This document shows, in pieces, positions 36,715-47,475 of a stretch of 64,000 nucleotides of DNA. The notes under the pieces were generated by a model, which was given only the letters and a program-made list of their open reading frames with translations, ran no database searches and was not told the origin of the DNA. The number at the start of each line of letters is the position of its first letter. Within the stretch, counting starts at the first letter, position 1. The position numbers and the translations under genes were made by a program. Source of the DNA: Natrinema pellirubrum DSM 15624 (GTDB taxonomy: Archaea > Halobacteriota > Halobacteria > Halobacteriales > Natrialbaceae); contig NC_019962.1 in NCBI RefSeq assembly GCF_000230735.2, forward strand, positions 3,410,001 to 3,474,000, given 5' to 3'.

Positions 36715-36966
36715 ATGGCAATCGGAGAGTACCGCGACGAGCCGGCGGAGATGGACGACGTCGAGCGCGAGGTCGCCGCGGCGCAGTATCCCGAAGGCGG
36801 GCTGGTGGTCGGCCTCGGGCTCGGAATCGTCCTCCCGCTGGCGACGGTCCCGGCGCTGCTCGCCGTCGCGCCCGTTCTCGGCGCCGTCGTCGGATTCGCC
36901 CTCGGTCGACGGCTCCGCGACGCCGCCGTCCGACGCCGGCGGGCCGATCGAGCCACGGCGGAATGA
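36715..36966 (+). CDS. Small membrane protein coupled to APC permease
   Basis: An 83-residue protein with a charged N-terminus (YRDEPAEMDDVEREVAAAQY), then one long or two short glycine-rich hydrophobic segments (residues 33-68, with repeated G/A spacing), and an Arg-rich tail. Its stop overlaps the start of the permease gene in an ATGA, so the two are translationally coupled. No function is known for such partners; a stabilising or regulatory subunit of the permease is a guess. Confidence 0.65.
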   Translation: MAIGEYRDEPAEMDDVEREVAAAQYPEGGLVVGLGLGIVLPLATVPALLAVAPVLGAVVGFALGRRLRDAAVRRRRADRATAE

Positions 36967-38399
36967 GCGCCTCCGGCGACACCGACGCGGCGACGCTGTC
37001 CTCGAGCATCGGGATCGTCGGCGTCCTCGCGCTGTTGGTCGGGAACGCCATCTCGGTGCCGATATTCGTCCTGCCGGGGCCGCTGGCGGGGACCGCAGGC
37101 CCGTCGCTCGTGGTGGCGATCCTCCTCGCGGCGATCCCGGCGTCGTTCGTCGTCCTCTACAACGCCCTGCTCGGGTCGGCGATGCCAGTCGCCGGTGGAC
37201 TGTACGTCTATATCTCTCGACTCACTGCGCCGTACTGGGGATTTCTGGTCCCGGTTACCATCCCGCTGGTCGCGTGGGCATCGCTGCTCATCACGGCGAC
37301 GGGCTTCGCGGAGTACATCCGTATTTTCGTCGACGTCCCGTCGACGCCGCTGATTTACGTCCTGTTGGCGTTCGTCCTGCTGGTCAACCTGATCGGGCTC
37401 AGGGTCGTCGCACAGGTCCAACTCGTCTTCTTCGCCGGGCTCGTGATCGCGCTCCTGACCTTTATCGTCCCCGGCGCGACCGCAGTCGACGCCGCCAACT
37501 ACGCGCCGTTTTTCCCGGACTACGGCGCGTTCGGGCTCGCGGTGGTCGCCCTGTTCTATCCGTTCCTTGGCTTCGGGCTGCTGGTCGAACTGGGCGAAGA
37601 GATCGAGGATCCCGGCCGGACGATCCCGCTGGTGCTGGGGCTGGGCATTGGGATCGTCGCCCTGTTTTACGTGGCGCTGATCGCCGTCCTCGTCGGCGTC
37701 GTTCCCTACACCGAACTGGGGGCCGAAGCCGATCTCGCGATGGCCGCCACGCGGTTCCTCCCGTGGTGGGGCGAGTACGTCGTCGCCGCCGGTGCCGTCT
37801 TCGCGGTCGTCACGACCGTGAACACGACGCTTTTGGTCTTCTCCCGGACGCTCATGCGCGCGAGCCGCGACGGTATCCTCCCGGCGTCGCTCGCCCGGAT
37901 CCATCCCCGGTTCGATACCCCACACTACGCCGTTGCGCTGCTCGGCCTCCCGCCGTTCGTACTCGTCCCGATCGCGGACGAGATCGTGGGGCTCTCGGTG
38001 TTCATCGGCCTGGCCAGCCTCACCGCGTACTTCTTCTGTGCGATCGGGCTCTGGAACCTGCCCCGTGAGTTCCCAGCCCACTACGCCAACGCCCCGTTCC
38101 GACTCCGGCGCTACCGCGGGCTCCTCCTCGCGGTCCTCGGCGGGGCCGTCGCGACCGGCGCGTTCTGGATCGTCACGCTGCTCCAGCGACCGATCGTCGG
38201 CGTCGTCCTCGTGGGCTGGTTCGTCGTCGCCTACGGCTACTACCGCTACAGGCTCGCGAAGACCGACCGGATCGAGACCTACCGGACGATGACCTCCCTC
38301 GACCGCCACGAGCGCATCGAGGAAAGCGAGACACACCACGCCTCGGGTGACGCGAGCGGGGACAGCCGGCGAGCGGACGCCGGCGAGGGCGGCGACTGA
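36963..38399 (+). CDS. APC-family amino acid/amine permease
   Basis: A 478-residue transporter with about 12 hydrophobic segments. The first helix carries the unwound motif GNAISVPIFVLPGPLAGTAG, the APC substrate/sodium site region, and the loop between helices 2 and 3 is followed by AGGLYVYISRLTAPYWGF. Later PFLGFGLLVELGEEIEDPGRTIP and TLLVFSRTLMRASRDGILPASLARIHPRFDTPHYA are classical APC signatures. The C-terminus is a hydrophilic acidic tail. The ATG at 36963 overlaps the upstream small gene. The transported substrate is unknown. Confidence 0.87.
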   Translation: MSASGDTDAATLSSSIGIVGVLALLVGNAISVPIFVLPGPLAGTAGPSLVVAILLAAIPASFVVLYNALLGSAMPVAGGLYVYISRLTAPYWGFLVPVTIPLVAWASLLITATGFAEYIRIFVDVPSTPLIYVLLAFVLLVNLIGLRVVAQVQLVFFAGLVIALLTFIVPGATAVDAANYAPFFPDYGAFGLAVVALFYPFLGFGLLVELGEEIEDPGRTIPLVLGLGIGIVALFYVALIAVLVGVVPYTELGAEADLAMAATRFLPWWGEYVVAAGAVFAVVTTVNTTLLVFSRTLMRASRDGILPASLARIHPRFDTPHYAVALLGLPPFVLVPIADEIVGLSVFIGLASLTAYFFCAIGLWNLPREFPAHYANAPFRLRRYRGLLLAVLGGAVATGAFWIVTLLQRPIVGVVLVGWFVVAYGYYRYRLAKTDRIETYRTMTSLDRHERIEESETHHASGDASGDSRRADAGEGGD

Positions 38400-38457
38400 C
38401 CGCTCGAGCGGTTCCGGGTACCCCGACGGACTCGATCCGCGTGACAGGGACTGCACA

Positions 38458-38463
38458 TTTAAT
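38458..38463 (+). promoter_or_regulatory. TATA box of the R2lox gene
   Basis: TTTAAT centred 26 bases before the ATG at 38487 predicts a leaderless transcript that starts the R2lox unit separately from the permease upstream. Confidence 0.55.
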
Positions 38464-38486
38464 AGCCGCGACGAGTAGTATGTGGT

Positions 38487-39419
38487 ATGGCAACTGAGTA
38501 CACGCCAACCGAGATGATGGACCGGGAGTCCCGATCGAACCGCTACTACCGCAACGCGGTCGAGCGCCACTGGGACCCCGGCGAGATCGACCTCGAGCGA
38601 GACGTCGAGAACTTACTCGCGTTCATGGAGGAGACGGACGGATACGACCAGGAGTCGTGGTATGGCACCCTCAACGGCATCGCGAAGTTCGGGGCGGGCG
38701 AGGACGCGGTGACGGAGGACCTCGCGCCGCTGGGGTCCGTCCTCGATAACATCGACGACCAGCTGTTCCTAACGACCCAACTGTACGAGGAGGCCAAACA
38801 CGCCGACTTCTTCGATCGCTACTGGCGCGAGGTCGTCTGGACGGTCGAGGACGAACTCGGCTGGGAGCGGTCGAACCCCCGCCACGAGCGGTGGTTCAAC
38901 GACCCCTACATCGAGCTGTTCGACCGCAACCGGAAAGCGCAGTTCCGACTGCTCGAGGAAGACACCCCCGAAAACAGGGCGAAAGCGTACTGTCACTACC
39001 ACCTCACGGTGGAGGGCATCCTCGCACAGACGGGCTACTACGGGATGCAGACCTCCTACGGCGGCGAGTTCGAGGGGCTGCCACACCTGCCGGGGCTCGT
39101 CCAGGGATTCACCAAGATCCGCAGCGACGAGGGCCGCCACGTCGGCTTCGGGATGAACCAGCTCAAGAAGCTCATCGCCGAGGGGGTCGATCCCCACCTC
39201 ATCGAGGAGACCGTCGAGGAGTTGCTCCCGCTCGTCCAGGGGATCACCGAGGACGAGCGGTTCCAGCCCGACGACCCCGCGGATCGCCGCGGCCTCGAGT
39301 CCGGCGAACTGGCCGAGTACGCGATCGAAAAACACACCGACCGGATGCAACAGATCACCGACGCCGCGGCAGACATCCCGTCGGTCGACGACCTGGTGGC
39401 GCTCGAGGGCGACGACTGA
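38487..39419 (+). CDS. R2-like ligand-binding oxidase (R2lox)
   Basis: A 310-residue ferritin-like protein related to ribonucleotide reductase R2. All six expected metal ligands are in place: Glu72 (GAGEDAVT), Glu102 and His105 (YEEAKHAD), Glu176 (TVEGILAQTGYYG), Glu215 and His218 (SDEGRHVGFG). Val75 and Tyr171 sit at the same offsets from the first and fourth ligands (3 and 5 residues) as the Val-Tyr ether crosslink of characterised R2lox proteins, which use a Mn/Fe cofactor and hold a long-chain fatty acid at the site. It should therefore be an oxidase, not the RNR subunit. It is followed on the same strand by racemase, ligase and dehydrogenase genes for acyl-CoA. Confidence 0.85.
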   Translation: MATEYTPTEMMDRESRSNRYYRNAVERHWDPGEIDLERDVENLLAFMEETDGYDQESWYGTLNGIAKFGAGEDAVTEDLAPLGSVLDNIDDQLFLTTQLYEEAKHADFFDRYWREVVWTVEDELGWERSNPRHERWFNDPYIELFDRNRKAQFRLLEEDTPENRAKAYCHYHLTVEGILAQTGYYGMQTSYGGEFEGLPHLPGLVQGFTKIRSDEGRHVGFGMNQLKKLIAEGVDPHLIEETVEELLPLVQGITEDERFQPDDPADRRGLESGELAEYAIEKHTDRMQQITDAAADIPSVDDLVALEGDD

Positions 39420-39506
39420 GCGATTCGCGCCGATCGCGGCTGGGGGGCCACAGCCCCGGCCGACCACCGACAGTAGACTTTTGGGATCGGATCGGGACGT
39501 GGTACC

Positions 39507-40670
39507 ATGCAGCTCGATTCCGTTCGAATACTCGACCTGTCGCGGCTCTTGCCGGGTCCGTACGCGACGCAACTGCTCGCCGACGCGGGTGCCGACGTGA
39601 TCAAAGTCGAGGACACGGACGCGGGCGACTACGCCCGCTATACGCCGCCGACGACGGAGCGTGACGTCGGCGCACTGTTCGACAGCGTCAACCGCGGCAA
39701 ACGCAGCGTCGCGCTCGACCTGAAATCGGGGGGCGGCCGCGAGGCGTTTTACGACCTCGTCGCCGAGGCCGACGTCGTCTTCGAACAGTTCCGCCCCGGC
39801 GTCGCCGACCGCCTCGAGATCGATTACGAGACGCTCGTCGCGTACAACGAGGACCTGGTCTACTGCTCGCTGTCGGGCTACGGGGGGACCGGACCCTACG
39901 CCGAGCGCGCGGGCCACGACCTCAACTACGTCGGGGTGGCCGGCTTACTCGATATGACCCGGGAGGACGAGGAAATGGCCCCACAGATCCCGGGCTATCA
40001 GATCGGCGACCTCGGCGGCGGGCTGTTCGCGGCGTTTTCGATCGTCGGCGGGCTCCTCTCGCGGGAACTGGGCAACGGCGGCGAGTACGTCGACGTGGCC
40101 ATGACCGACGTGGTCACCTCCTTCTCGCAGGCGATCAGTCACGAGGCGCTGACCGGCGACGATCCCCGTCCCGGCGAGACGGCGCTTACTGGCCAGTTCC
40201 CCTGGTACGACGTCTACGAGACCGCCGACGGCCGCTATCTGACGCTGGCGGCCCTCGAGCCGAAGTTCTGGACGGCCTTCTGCGAGGAGGTCGGCCGCGA
40301 GGAGCTGATCGACGCGCACAGGACCGACGACCCCGCCGAACTGACCGCCGTCCGTGAGGAACTCGAAGCCCTGTTCGCAACCCGCACGCGGGATGACTGG
40401 CTCGACGAACTGAGCGACGAGACGATGACCGGGCCGGTCTGTACGCCCGCCGAGGCGCTCGAACATCCGCAACTCGAGGCCCGCGGGCTGGTCGAACGGC
40501 CCGACGACGCGCCGCCGCGGGTCGGGTTCCCGGCGCTGGGGTCGAACGCCCCCGAGGGCCGCGACGAATCGGTCCCCGGCCACGGCGAGCATACGGACGA
40601 ACTGCTCGCCGCCGCGGGATACGACGCGGACGAGCTGGCCGCGCTTCGCGACCGCGGTGCGATCCGTTGA
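39507..40670 (+). CDS. Class III CoA-transferase family, alpha-methylacyl-CoA racemase-like
   Basis: A 387-residue CaiB/BaiF-fold protein. The active-site pattern fits alpha-methylacyl-CoA racemase (AMACR/MCR) better than a CoA-transferase: AGHDLNYVGVAGLL with His137 (His126 of MCR), IGDLGGGLF with Asp168 (Asp156), and ALEPKFW with Glu251 (Glu241). Such an enzyme interconverts R and S 2-methylacyl-CoA so that branched chains can be beta-oxidised by S-specific dehydrogenases. It lies 87 bases behind R2lox and 72 bases before an acyl-CoA ligase. A true CoA-transferase with a succinyl- or glutaryl-type donor remains possible. Confidence 0.82.
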   Translation: MQLDSVRILDLSRLLPGPYATQLLADAGADVIKVEDTDAGDYARYTPPTTERDVGALFDSVNRGKRSVALDLKSGGGREAFYDLVAEADVVFEQFRPGVADRLEIDYETLVAYNEDLVYCSLSGYGGTGPYAERAGHDLNYVGVAGLLDMTREDEEMAPQIPGYQIGDLGGGLFAAFSIVGGLLSRELGNGGEYVDVAMTDVVTSFSQAISHEALTGDDPRPGETALTGQFPWYDVYETADGRYLTLAALEPKFWTAFCEEVGREELIDAHRTDDPAELTAVREELEALFATRTRDDWLDELSDETMTGPVCTPAEALEHPQLEARGLVERPDDAPPRVGFPALGSNAPEGRDESVPGHGEHTDELLAAAGYDADELAALRDRGAIR

Positions 40671-40742
40671 TCGCCGCGTCGACGGCGCAACCGCCGTCTC
40701 GCCCCAACTCATAAGGTACTGGACAGAATAGTGGCGACGACC

Positions 40743-42401
<1,659 letters not shown>

Positions 42402-42422
42402 GCGGTTTTGACGTATTTCACT

Positions 42423-43643
42423 ATGGTAGCAAACACCACAGGCGGCGTGAGTTTCGACACCGACGACGAGACCGAACTGATCCTCGAGAGCATCGACGAG
42501 TTCATCGAACGGGAGGTCGAGCCGATCGTCGAGGAGTTGGGCGATACCTACACCAACCCTCGAAAGGGCCACCACGAGAACGGCCGGTGGACCGACGAAC
42601 TGCTCGAGGCCCGCGAGGAGATCAGGCGGAAGTCCGCCGAGGCGGGCTTCTACGCGATGAACCTGCCCGAGGACGCGGGCGGCGACGGCATCTCACCGGT
42701 CACCTGGTATCGAGCGAAAAAGCACCTCGCGAGCCACGGCGGCGGCCTCGAGCGGTACGTCCTCGCCGGCCCCGAGGGGCCGAAGCCACTGCTGTTACAG
42801 GCCGAGGGCGACCAGCGCGAGAAATACCTCGAGCCCGTGGTCCGCGGCGAGAAGTCGACGGCGTTCGGCCAGACCGAACCCGGCGTGGGGTCGGATTCGC
42901 CGAATATGGAGACGACGGCGGAACGGGATGGGGACGGGTGGATACTCAACGGGCGCAAACAGTGGATCACCAACGCGCCTTACGCCGACTTCGTCCAGCT
43001 GTTCGCCCGGACGACGCCCCAGGAGGACGTCGGCCGCTACGGCGGCATCACCTGCTTCATCGTCGAGGAAGACGAGTACGAGATCGGCTCGTACAACAAC
43101 GCCGTCGGCGCGGAGGGGTCGCAGGCCGAAATCGTTCTCGACGGCATTCGCGTCCCCGAGGACCGCGTCCTCGGCGAAGTCGACGAGGCCTTCTACGCCG
43201 CGATGGAGTTCCTCTCGCTCGGGCGACTCGAGCTGGGTGCCGAGGCCGTGGGGTACAGCGAGTACCTGCTCTCCGAGGCCGGCGAGTACGTCACCGAGCG
43301 CGAGGCCTTCGGCGAGCCGATCGGGAACTTCCAGCAGGTCTCCGCGAAGCTCGCGAAGGGGAAGGCAAAGACCTACGCGGCCGACGCGGCGGGGCTGAAA
43401 CTCGCCTGGAAGATGGCCCAGGACGAGCGGACGATCATGGACTCGTCGGTGCTGAAGTGGTTCGCCACGAACGTCCTCTGGGAGGTCGCCGATGCGGCGG
43501 TGCAGGTCAACGGGGCCAACGGGCTGGCCGAGGAGAGCCCCTACATGGATCTGGTCCACCAGGCGCGGATCCTACGGATCGTCGAGGGAACCGACGAGAT
43601 CCAGCTCAACACGATCGCGAAGACGATGGGCATCACGGAGTAA
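42423..43643 (+). CDS. Acyl-CoA dehydrogenase
   Basis: A 406-residue flavoprotein. FGQTEPGVGSDSPNMET (about 145-160) and RKQWITNAPYADFVQLF are the FAD and substrate region, and the C-terminal VEGTDEIQLNTIAK holds the catalytic Glu388. The N-terminal helix bundle is longer than in short-chain enzymes, with an extended PEDAGGDGISPVTWYRAKKHLASHGGG segment. It follows the acyl-CoA ligase stop by 21 bases, so the two are co-transcribed. It probably oxidises the product of that ligase, with electrons leaving through ETF. Confidence 0.9.
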   Translation: MVANTTGGVSFDTDDETELILESIDEFIEREVEPIVEELGDTYTNPRKGHHENGRWTDELLEAREEIRRKSAEAGFYAMNLPEDAGGDGISPVTWYRAKKHLASHGGGLERYVLAGPEGPKPLLLQAEGDQREKYLEPVVRGEKSTAFGQTEPGVGSDSPNMETTAERDGDGWILNGRKQWITNAPYADFVQLFARTTPQEDVGRYGGITCFIVEEDEYEIGSYNNAVGAEGSQAEIVLDGIRVPEDRVLGEVDEAFYAAMEFLSLGRLELGAEAVGYSEYLLSEAGEYVTEREAFGEPIGNFQQVSAKLAKGKAKTYAADAAGLKLAWKMAQDERTIMDSSVLKWFATNVLWEVADAAVQVNGANGLAEESPYMDLVHQARILRIVEGTDEIQLNTIAKTMGITE

Positions 43644-43779
43644 CTACCTTCCACTGCTTCGCTCGAGGGGATAGCTCCGCTCGCTCGTCGGGGGAGGGGT
43701 TTTCGCGTCCCAGCTCGCGGTCGCAACTGCGGTTCGCCGAGACGAACGCTTTTCATCCGGTACGCTGATAACTCGTATC

Positions 43780-45216
43780 ATGGTAACAGGACCCACAGAC
43801 CGGACTGCCGCCGGGCTCGCGCGGGCGATCCGTGACGGCGAGTTCTCGCCGACCGCGGTCGTCGACGCGGTCCTCGAGCGAATACACGAACGAAACGAGC
43901 GGACGAACGCCTTCGTGACGGTGACCGACGACCTCGCCCGCGAGATGGCCAACGAGGCGGAGCGGGCGATCGACGAGGGCGAACCGCTCGGGCCGCTCCA
44001 CGGCGTCCCGGTCGCGATCAAGGACTTGGACGACGTCGAAGGAGTCCGAACGACCTCCGGCTCCCTGCTCTTCGAGGACCGCGTTGCCGAGTCGGACTCG
44101 CCGTTCGTCGCCCGGCTCAAAGAGGCGGGTGCGATCATCGTCGGGAAGACCAACACCCCAGAGTTCGGGCTCGGCGTCACGACCGATAACCGCGTCGCCG
44201 GGCCGACGGGGACCCCGTTCGATCCGGACCGGGTCTCGGGGGGCTCCTCCGGCGGGGCCGGCGCGGCGCTTGCCGATCGGCTCGTCCCGCTCGCGCCCGG
44301 CTCCGACGCCGGCGGTTCCGTCCGGATCCCGGCGAGTTTCTGCGGCGTCTACGGGCTCAAGCCCACGCAGGGCGTGATCCCGAACGTCACGCGACCGAAC
44401 GCGTTCGCGAGCCACACTCCCTTCTCCACGCACGGGCCGCTGGCCCGCACCGTCGGGGACGCGGCGCTCTCGCTGGACGTAATGGCGGGATCCCACCCGC
44501 GGGACCCGTTCTCGGTCCCGAAGGGAGACGAGTACCGCGACGCCGTCGACCGGCCGATCGACGGGATGGAGATCGCCTTCAGTCCCGACATGGGGGTCTA
44601 TCCCGTCGACCCCGCCGTCCGCGAAGTCCTCGAGGACGCCGTCTCGGCGTTCGAGCGCGCCGGCGCGACGGTCGATCGGGTCGATCCGGACCTGGGACAC
44701 GACAACGAGGCAATCCTGGACGCCTACTACACCATGGCGACCGTGCGGTGGGGGTCGCTGCTCGAGAATCTCAGGGCGGAGGGGTTCGACCCGCTCGGCG
44801 AGGACCGCGACCGCCTGCGGCCGTATCTCGTCGAACTGATCGTCGACGCCGAGGAGCCGACGACGCGGGAGTACAAGCGCGCTGACGTGGTCCGGACCCA
44901 CGTTCTCGACGGACTGGTCGACCTGTTCGACGAATACGACCTCCTCGTGACGGCGACGGCGGGGACGACGCCGTTCCCCCACGACGAGGAACCGGAAGAG
45001 ATCGACGGCGTCGAGATCGAGCCGTATCGGGGCTGGGTCCTCACCCAGCCGTTCAACCTCACCGGCCAGCCGGCGGCCTCGGTCCCGGCCGGCTTCGCCG
45101 ACGGGCTCCCCGTCGGGATGCAGATCGCGGGGCAGCGACACGACGACGACGCGGTCATCGCGGCCAGCGCCGCCCTCGAGCGCCAGCGGCCGTGGCACGA
45201 CGCGTATCCCGCGTGA
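43780..45216 (+). CDS. Amidase-signature family hydrolase
   Basis: A 478-residue enzyme with the Ser-cisSer-Lys triad of amidase-signature hydrolases: Lys81 in PVAIKDLDD, Ser156/157 in VSGGSSGGAGAA, and nucleophile Ser180 in GSDAGGSVRIPAS. The FCGVYGLKPTQGVIP motif follows. Substrates of the family range from simple amides to fatty-acid amides and acyl-amino acids; nothing in the sequence picks one. It is not GatA of the tRNA amidotransferase, because no gatB/C partner is near and the C-terminal region is that of stand-alone amidases. It follows the dehydrogenase by 136 bases. Confidence 0.87.
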   Translation: MVTGPTDRTAAGLARAIRDGEFSPTAVVDAVLERIHERNERTNAFVTVTDDLAREMANEAERAIDEGEPLGPLHGVPVAIKDLDDVEGVRTTSGSLLFEDRVAESDSPFVARLKEAGAIIVGKTNTPEFGLGVTTDNRVAGPTGTPFDPDRVSGGSSGGAGAALADRLVPLAPGSDAGGSVRIPASFCGVYGLKPTQGVIPNVTRPNAFASHTPFSTHGPLARTVGDAALSLDVMAGSHPRDPFSVPKGDEYRDAVDRPIDGMEIAFSPDMGVYPVDPAVREVLEDAVSAFERAGATVDRVDPDLGHDNEAILDAYYTMATVRWGSLLENLRAEGFDPLGEDRDRLRPYLVELIVDAEEPTTREYKRADVVRTHVLDGLVDLFDEYDLLVTATAGTTPFPHDEEPEEIDGVEIEPYRGWVLTQPFNLTGQPAASVPAGFADGLPVGMQIAGQRHDDDAVIAASAALERQRPWHDAYPA

Positions 45217-45252
45217 GGCCGACGGCGTCACCACCGCATTTCCGACCCGCGA

Positions 45253-46038
45253 TTAGAAGCTAAAGAGGTCGATCCCGCCCGTCACCCCGATCACCTGCCC
45301 GGTCACGTAGGAGGCCTGCTCCGAGCAGAGGTAGGTGACCATGTTGGCGACGTCCTCCTCGGTCCCGAGGTGGCGCATCGGCGTCGCGTCGGCGATGCGG
45401 GCGTAGTACTCGTCGACGTTCTCCCGGAGTTCGTCGGGGCTCATGTCGGCCCAGTCGCCGACGACGATGTTGGGCGCGATGACGTTGGAGGTGACCCCCG
45501 ACTGGGCCCCCTCGAGCGCCATCGTCCGGCCGACGCCGATCATGGCGGCCTTCGTCGCGGAGTAGGAAAACTGGCCGAAACCGCCGTACCAGCCGGCCAT
45601 CGAGGACATGTTGACGATCCGGCCCCAGCCGCGTTCACACATCCGCGGGAACAGCTCCTTGCTGATGTTGTAGGTGCCGGTGAGATTGATCTCGACGTCG
45701 CGGTCCCAGACGTCGTCGTCGTAGTCGCCGACGCGCGAGCGGGCGTCGACCATCGCGGCGTTGTTCACGAGGACATCCACGCCGCCGAACGCGTCGCGGA
45801 CCGCGGCCATCGAGTCGGCCACGTCCGCTCGGTCGGTCAGATCGCACTCGAGGGCCATCGCCTCGCCGCCCCCGGCGGTCTCGTTGATCTCCGCGGCGGT
45901 CTCCCCTGCGCCGTCGGCGTCCACGTCGAGGACGACGACGTCCGCGCCTTCCTCGGCGAGCAGTCGACAGTCTGCGCTTCCGATGCGTCCGGCCCCGCCG
46001 GTGACGACGGCGGTCCGGTCCTGTAGTCCGAAATCCAT
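45253..46038 (-). CDS. SDR-family oxidoreductase (3-oxoacyl reductase-like)
   Basis: A 261-residue classical short-chain dehydrogenase. It has TGGAGRIG at 13-20 for the dinucleotide, Asp38 after the second strand (VVVLDVD, suggesting NAD preference), NNAA at 92-95, and the catalytic Ser145/146, Tyr159 and Lys163 (YSATK). The C-terminal YVTGQVIGVTGG is standard. It is likely to act on 3-hydroxyacyl or other secondary alcohols. It lies convergent with the amidase and divergent from the thiolase. Confidence 0.88.
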   Translation of the reverse strand: MDFGLQDRTAVVTGGAGRIGSADCRLLAEEGADVVVLDVDADGAGETAAEINETAGGGEAMALECDLTDRADVADSMAAVRDAFGGVDVLVNNAAMVDARSRVGDYDDDVWDRDVEINLTGTYNISKELFPRMCERGWGRIVNMSSMAGWYGGFGQFSYSATKAAMIGVGRTMALEGAQSGVTSNVIAPNIVVGDWADMSPDELRENVDEYYARIADATPMRHLGTEEDVANMVTYLCSEQASYVTGQVIGVTGGIDLFSF

Positions 46039-46199
46039 CGCCCGAGCGAATACTACACTATCTGATTTAATCGTTGTGGAGGGCTACCAACCGACACGCC
46101 GATCAGCGAACCTGAGTCCCCCGAAAAGAGTCCAGCACGGTCGATCACGAATATATGCACAACTTCTATGACGGATCGCGGAATACTCAAGTCCACGTC

Positions 46200-47348
46200 A
46201 TGAACTCCGCAGTCATCGTCGACGCCGTCCGGACACCGTTCGGGAAACGCGACGGGTCGTTCAGCGACACGCACCCGCAGGACCTGGCCGCCGAACCGCT
46301 CGAGGCCCTGCGCGAGCGCAACGGGTTCGAGCCGGAAACGATCGAAGACGTCATCTACGGCTGTGTCACGCCCGTCGACGAGCAGGGGCTGAACATCGGG
46401 CGGCTCGCGCCGATGGTCGCCGGCTGGGGCGATGTCGTCCCCGGCGTCCAGCTGAACCGGATGTGTGGATCGGGCCAGCAGGCCGCGAACTTCGCCGCCG
46501 CGAACGTCATGGCCGGCCAACACGACATCCTCATCGCCGGCGGGGTCGAACACATGACCCGCGTGCCGATGGGGTCGGACGGCGACGCACCGACTGACAC
46601 GTATTTCGAGTACTTCGACGAACTGACCACGCAGGGCGAGGGGGCCGAACGCATCGCGGAGAACTACGGCCTCACGCGCTCGGAACTCGACGAGATCGCC
46701 GCCGACTCCCAGCGCCGTTGGAAGCGGGCCTGGGACGAGGGCCGCTACGACGACCAGATCACGCCCGTCGAGACCGAACTCGACGGCGAGGAGGTCGTCG
46801 TCGAACAGGACGAACACCCGCGGCCAGGCACGGACGAGGAAACGCTCGCCGAACTCCCGCTGTCGTTCCGCGAGGAAGGGGAGGGCGTTCACCACCCCGG
46901 CAACTCCTCGGGGATCGTCGACGGCTCCTGTGCGCTGTTGATCACGAGCGAAGCGGCCGCCGAAGAACACGGCTGGGAGCCGATGGCCCGCATCGTCCAG
47001 ACCGAGGTCGTCGGCGTCGACCCCGTCACGATGCTTCGCGGCCCCATCCCGGCGACCGAGAACGTCCTCGAGAAAGCCGACATGAGCGTCGGCGATATCG
47101 ATCTCTTCGAGGTCAACGAGGCCTTCGCCTCGGTCGTCGCGGCCTGGCTCGAGGAGACCGGCGCGTCCTGGGAGGACGTCAACGTCAACGGCGGGGCGAT
47201 CGCCCACGGTCACCCGCTGGGCGCGACCGGCGCGATGTTGCTGACCAAGCTGGCCCACGAACTCGAGCGCACCGGCCAGGACACCGCGCTCTCGACGATG
47301 TGTATCGGCTTCGGCCAGGGCGTCGCGACGATCCTCGAACGGGTCTGA
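46200..47348 (+). CDS. Thiolase (acetyl-CoA C-acyltransferase)
   Basis: A 382-residue thiolase with Cys89 in NRMCGSGQQA, His338 in GHPLGATG and Cys368 in TMCIGFGQG. The substrate loop contains MTRVPMGSDGD, as in FadA-type degradative thiolases. The ATG at 46200 gives the canonical start MNSAVIVDAVRTPFGK; an upstream ATG at 46155 would add 15 residues and overlaps a TATATG promoter-like sequence. It would release acetyl-CoA in beta-oxidation. The next gene in the same direction is an acyl-CoA dehydrogenase. Confidence 0.9.
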   Translation: MNSAVIVDAVRTPFGKRDGSFSDTHPQDLAAEPLEALRERNGFEPETIEDVIYGCVTPVDEQGLNIGRLAPMVAGWGDVVPGVQLNRMCGSGQQAANFAAANVMAGQHDILIAGGVEHMTRVPMGSDGDAPTDTYFEYFDELTTQGEGAERIAENYGLTRSELDEIAADSQRRWKRAWDEGRYDDQITPVETELDGEEVVVEQDEHPRPGTDEETLAELPLSFREEGEGVHHPGNSSGIVDGSCALLITSEAAAEEHGWEPMARIVQTEVVGVDPVTMLRGPIPATENVLEKADMSVGDIDLFEVNEAFASVVAAWLEETGASWEDVNVNGGAIAHGHPLGATGAMLLTKLAHELERTGQDTALSTMCIGFGQGVATILERV

Positions 47349-47475
47349 GCGGACGACCGCTGTCGGAAGCCGAGTGGAAGCGGGCGTCGCTTCGGAACGC
47401 GTAGTCGATTCACCACCCGTTCGTTGCCAATGTATGCGTTTCCTTACCTATAGCTTTACAATGCTGTATGCGGTT

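Noticed and set aside
35907-36962. Long N-terminal extension of the APC permease back to 35907
   Set aside because: The extension is antisense to the 3-hydroxyacyl-CoA dehydrogenase gene; the transporter fold and the ATGA overlap fix the start at 36963.
38487-39419. Calling this protein the ribonucleotide reductase beta subunit
   Set aside because: No alpha subunit gene is nearby, and the Val75/Tyr171 positions and ligand set are those of R2lox.
39507-40670. Calling this protein a formyl- or carnitine-CoA transferase
   Set aside because: The active-site pattern (GHD, GD, EPKF) matches the racemase branch of the fold better.
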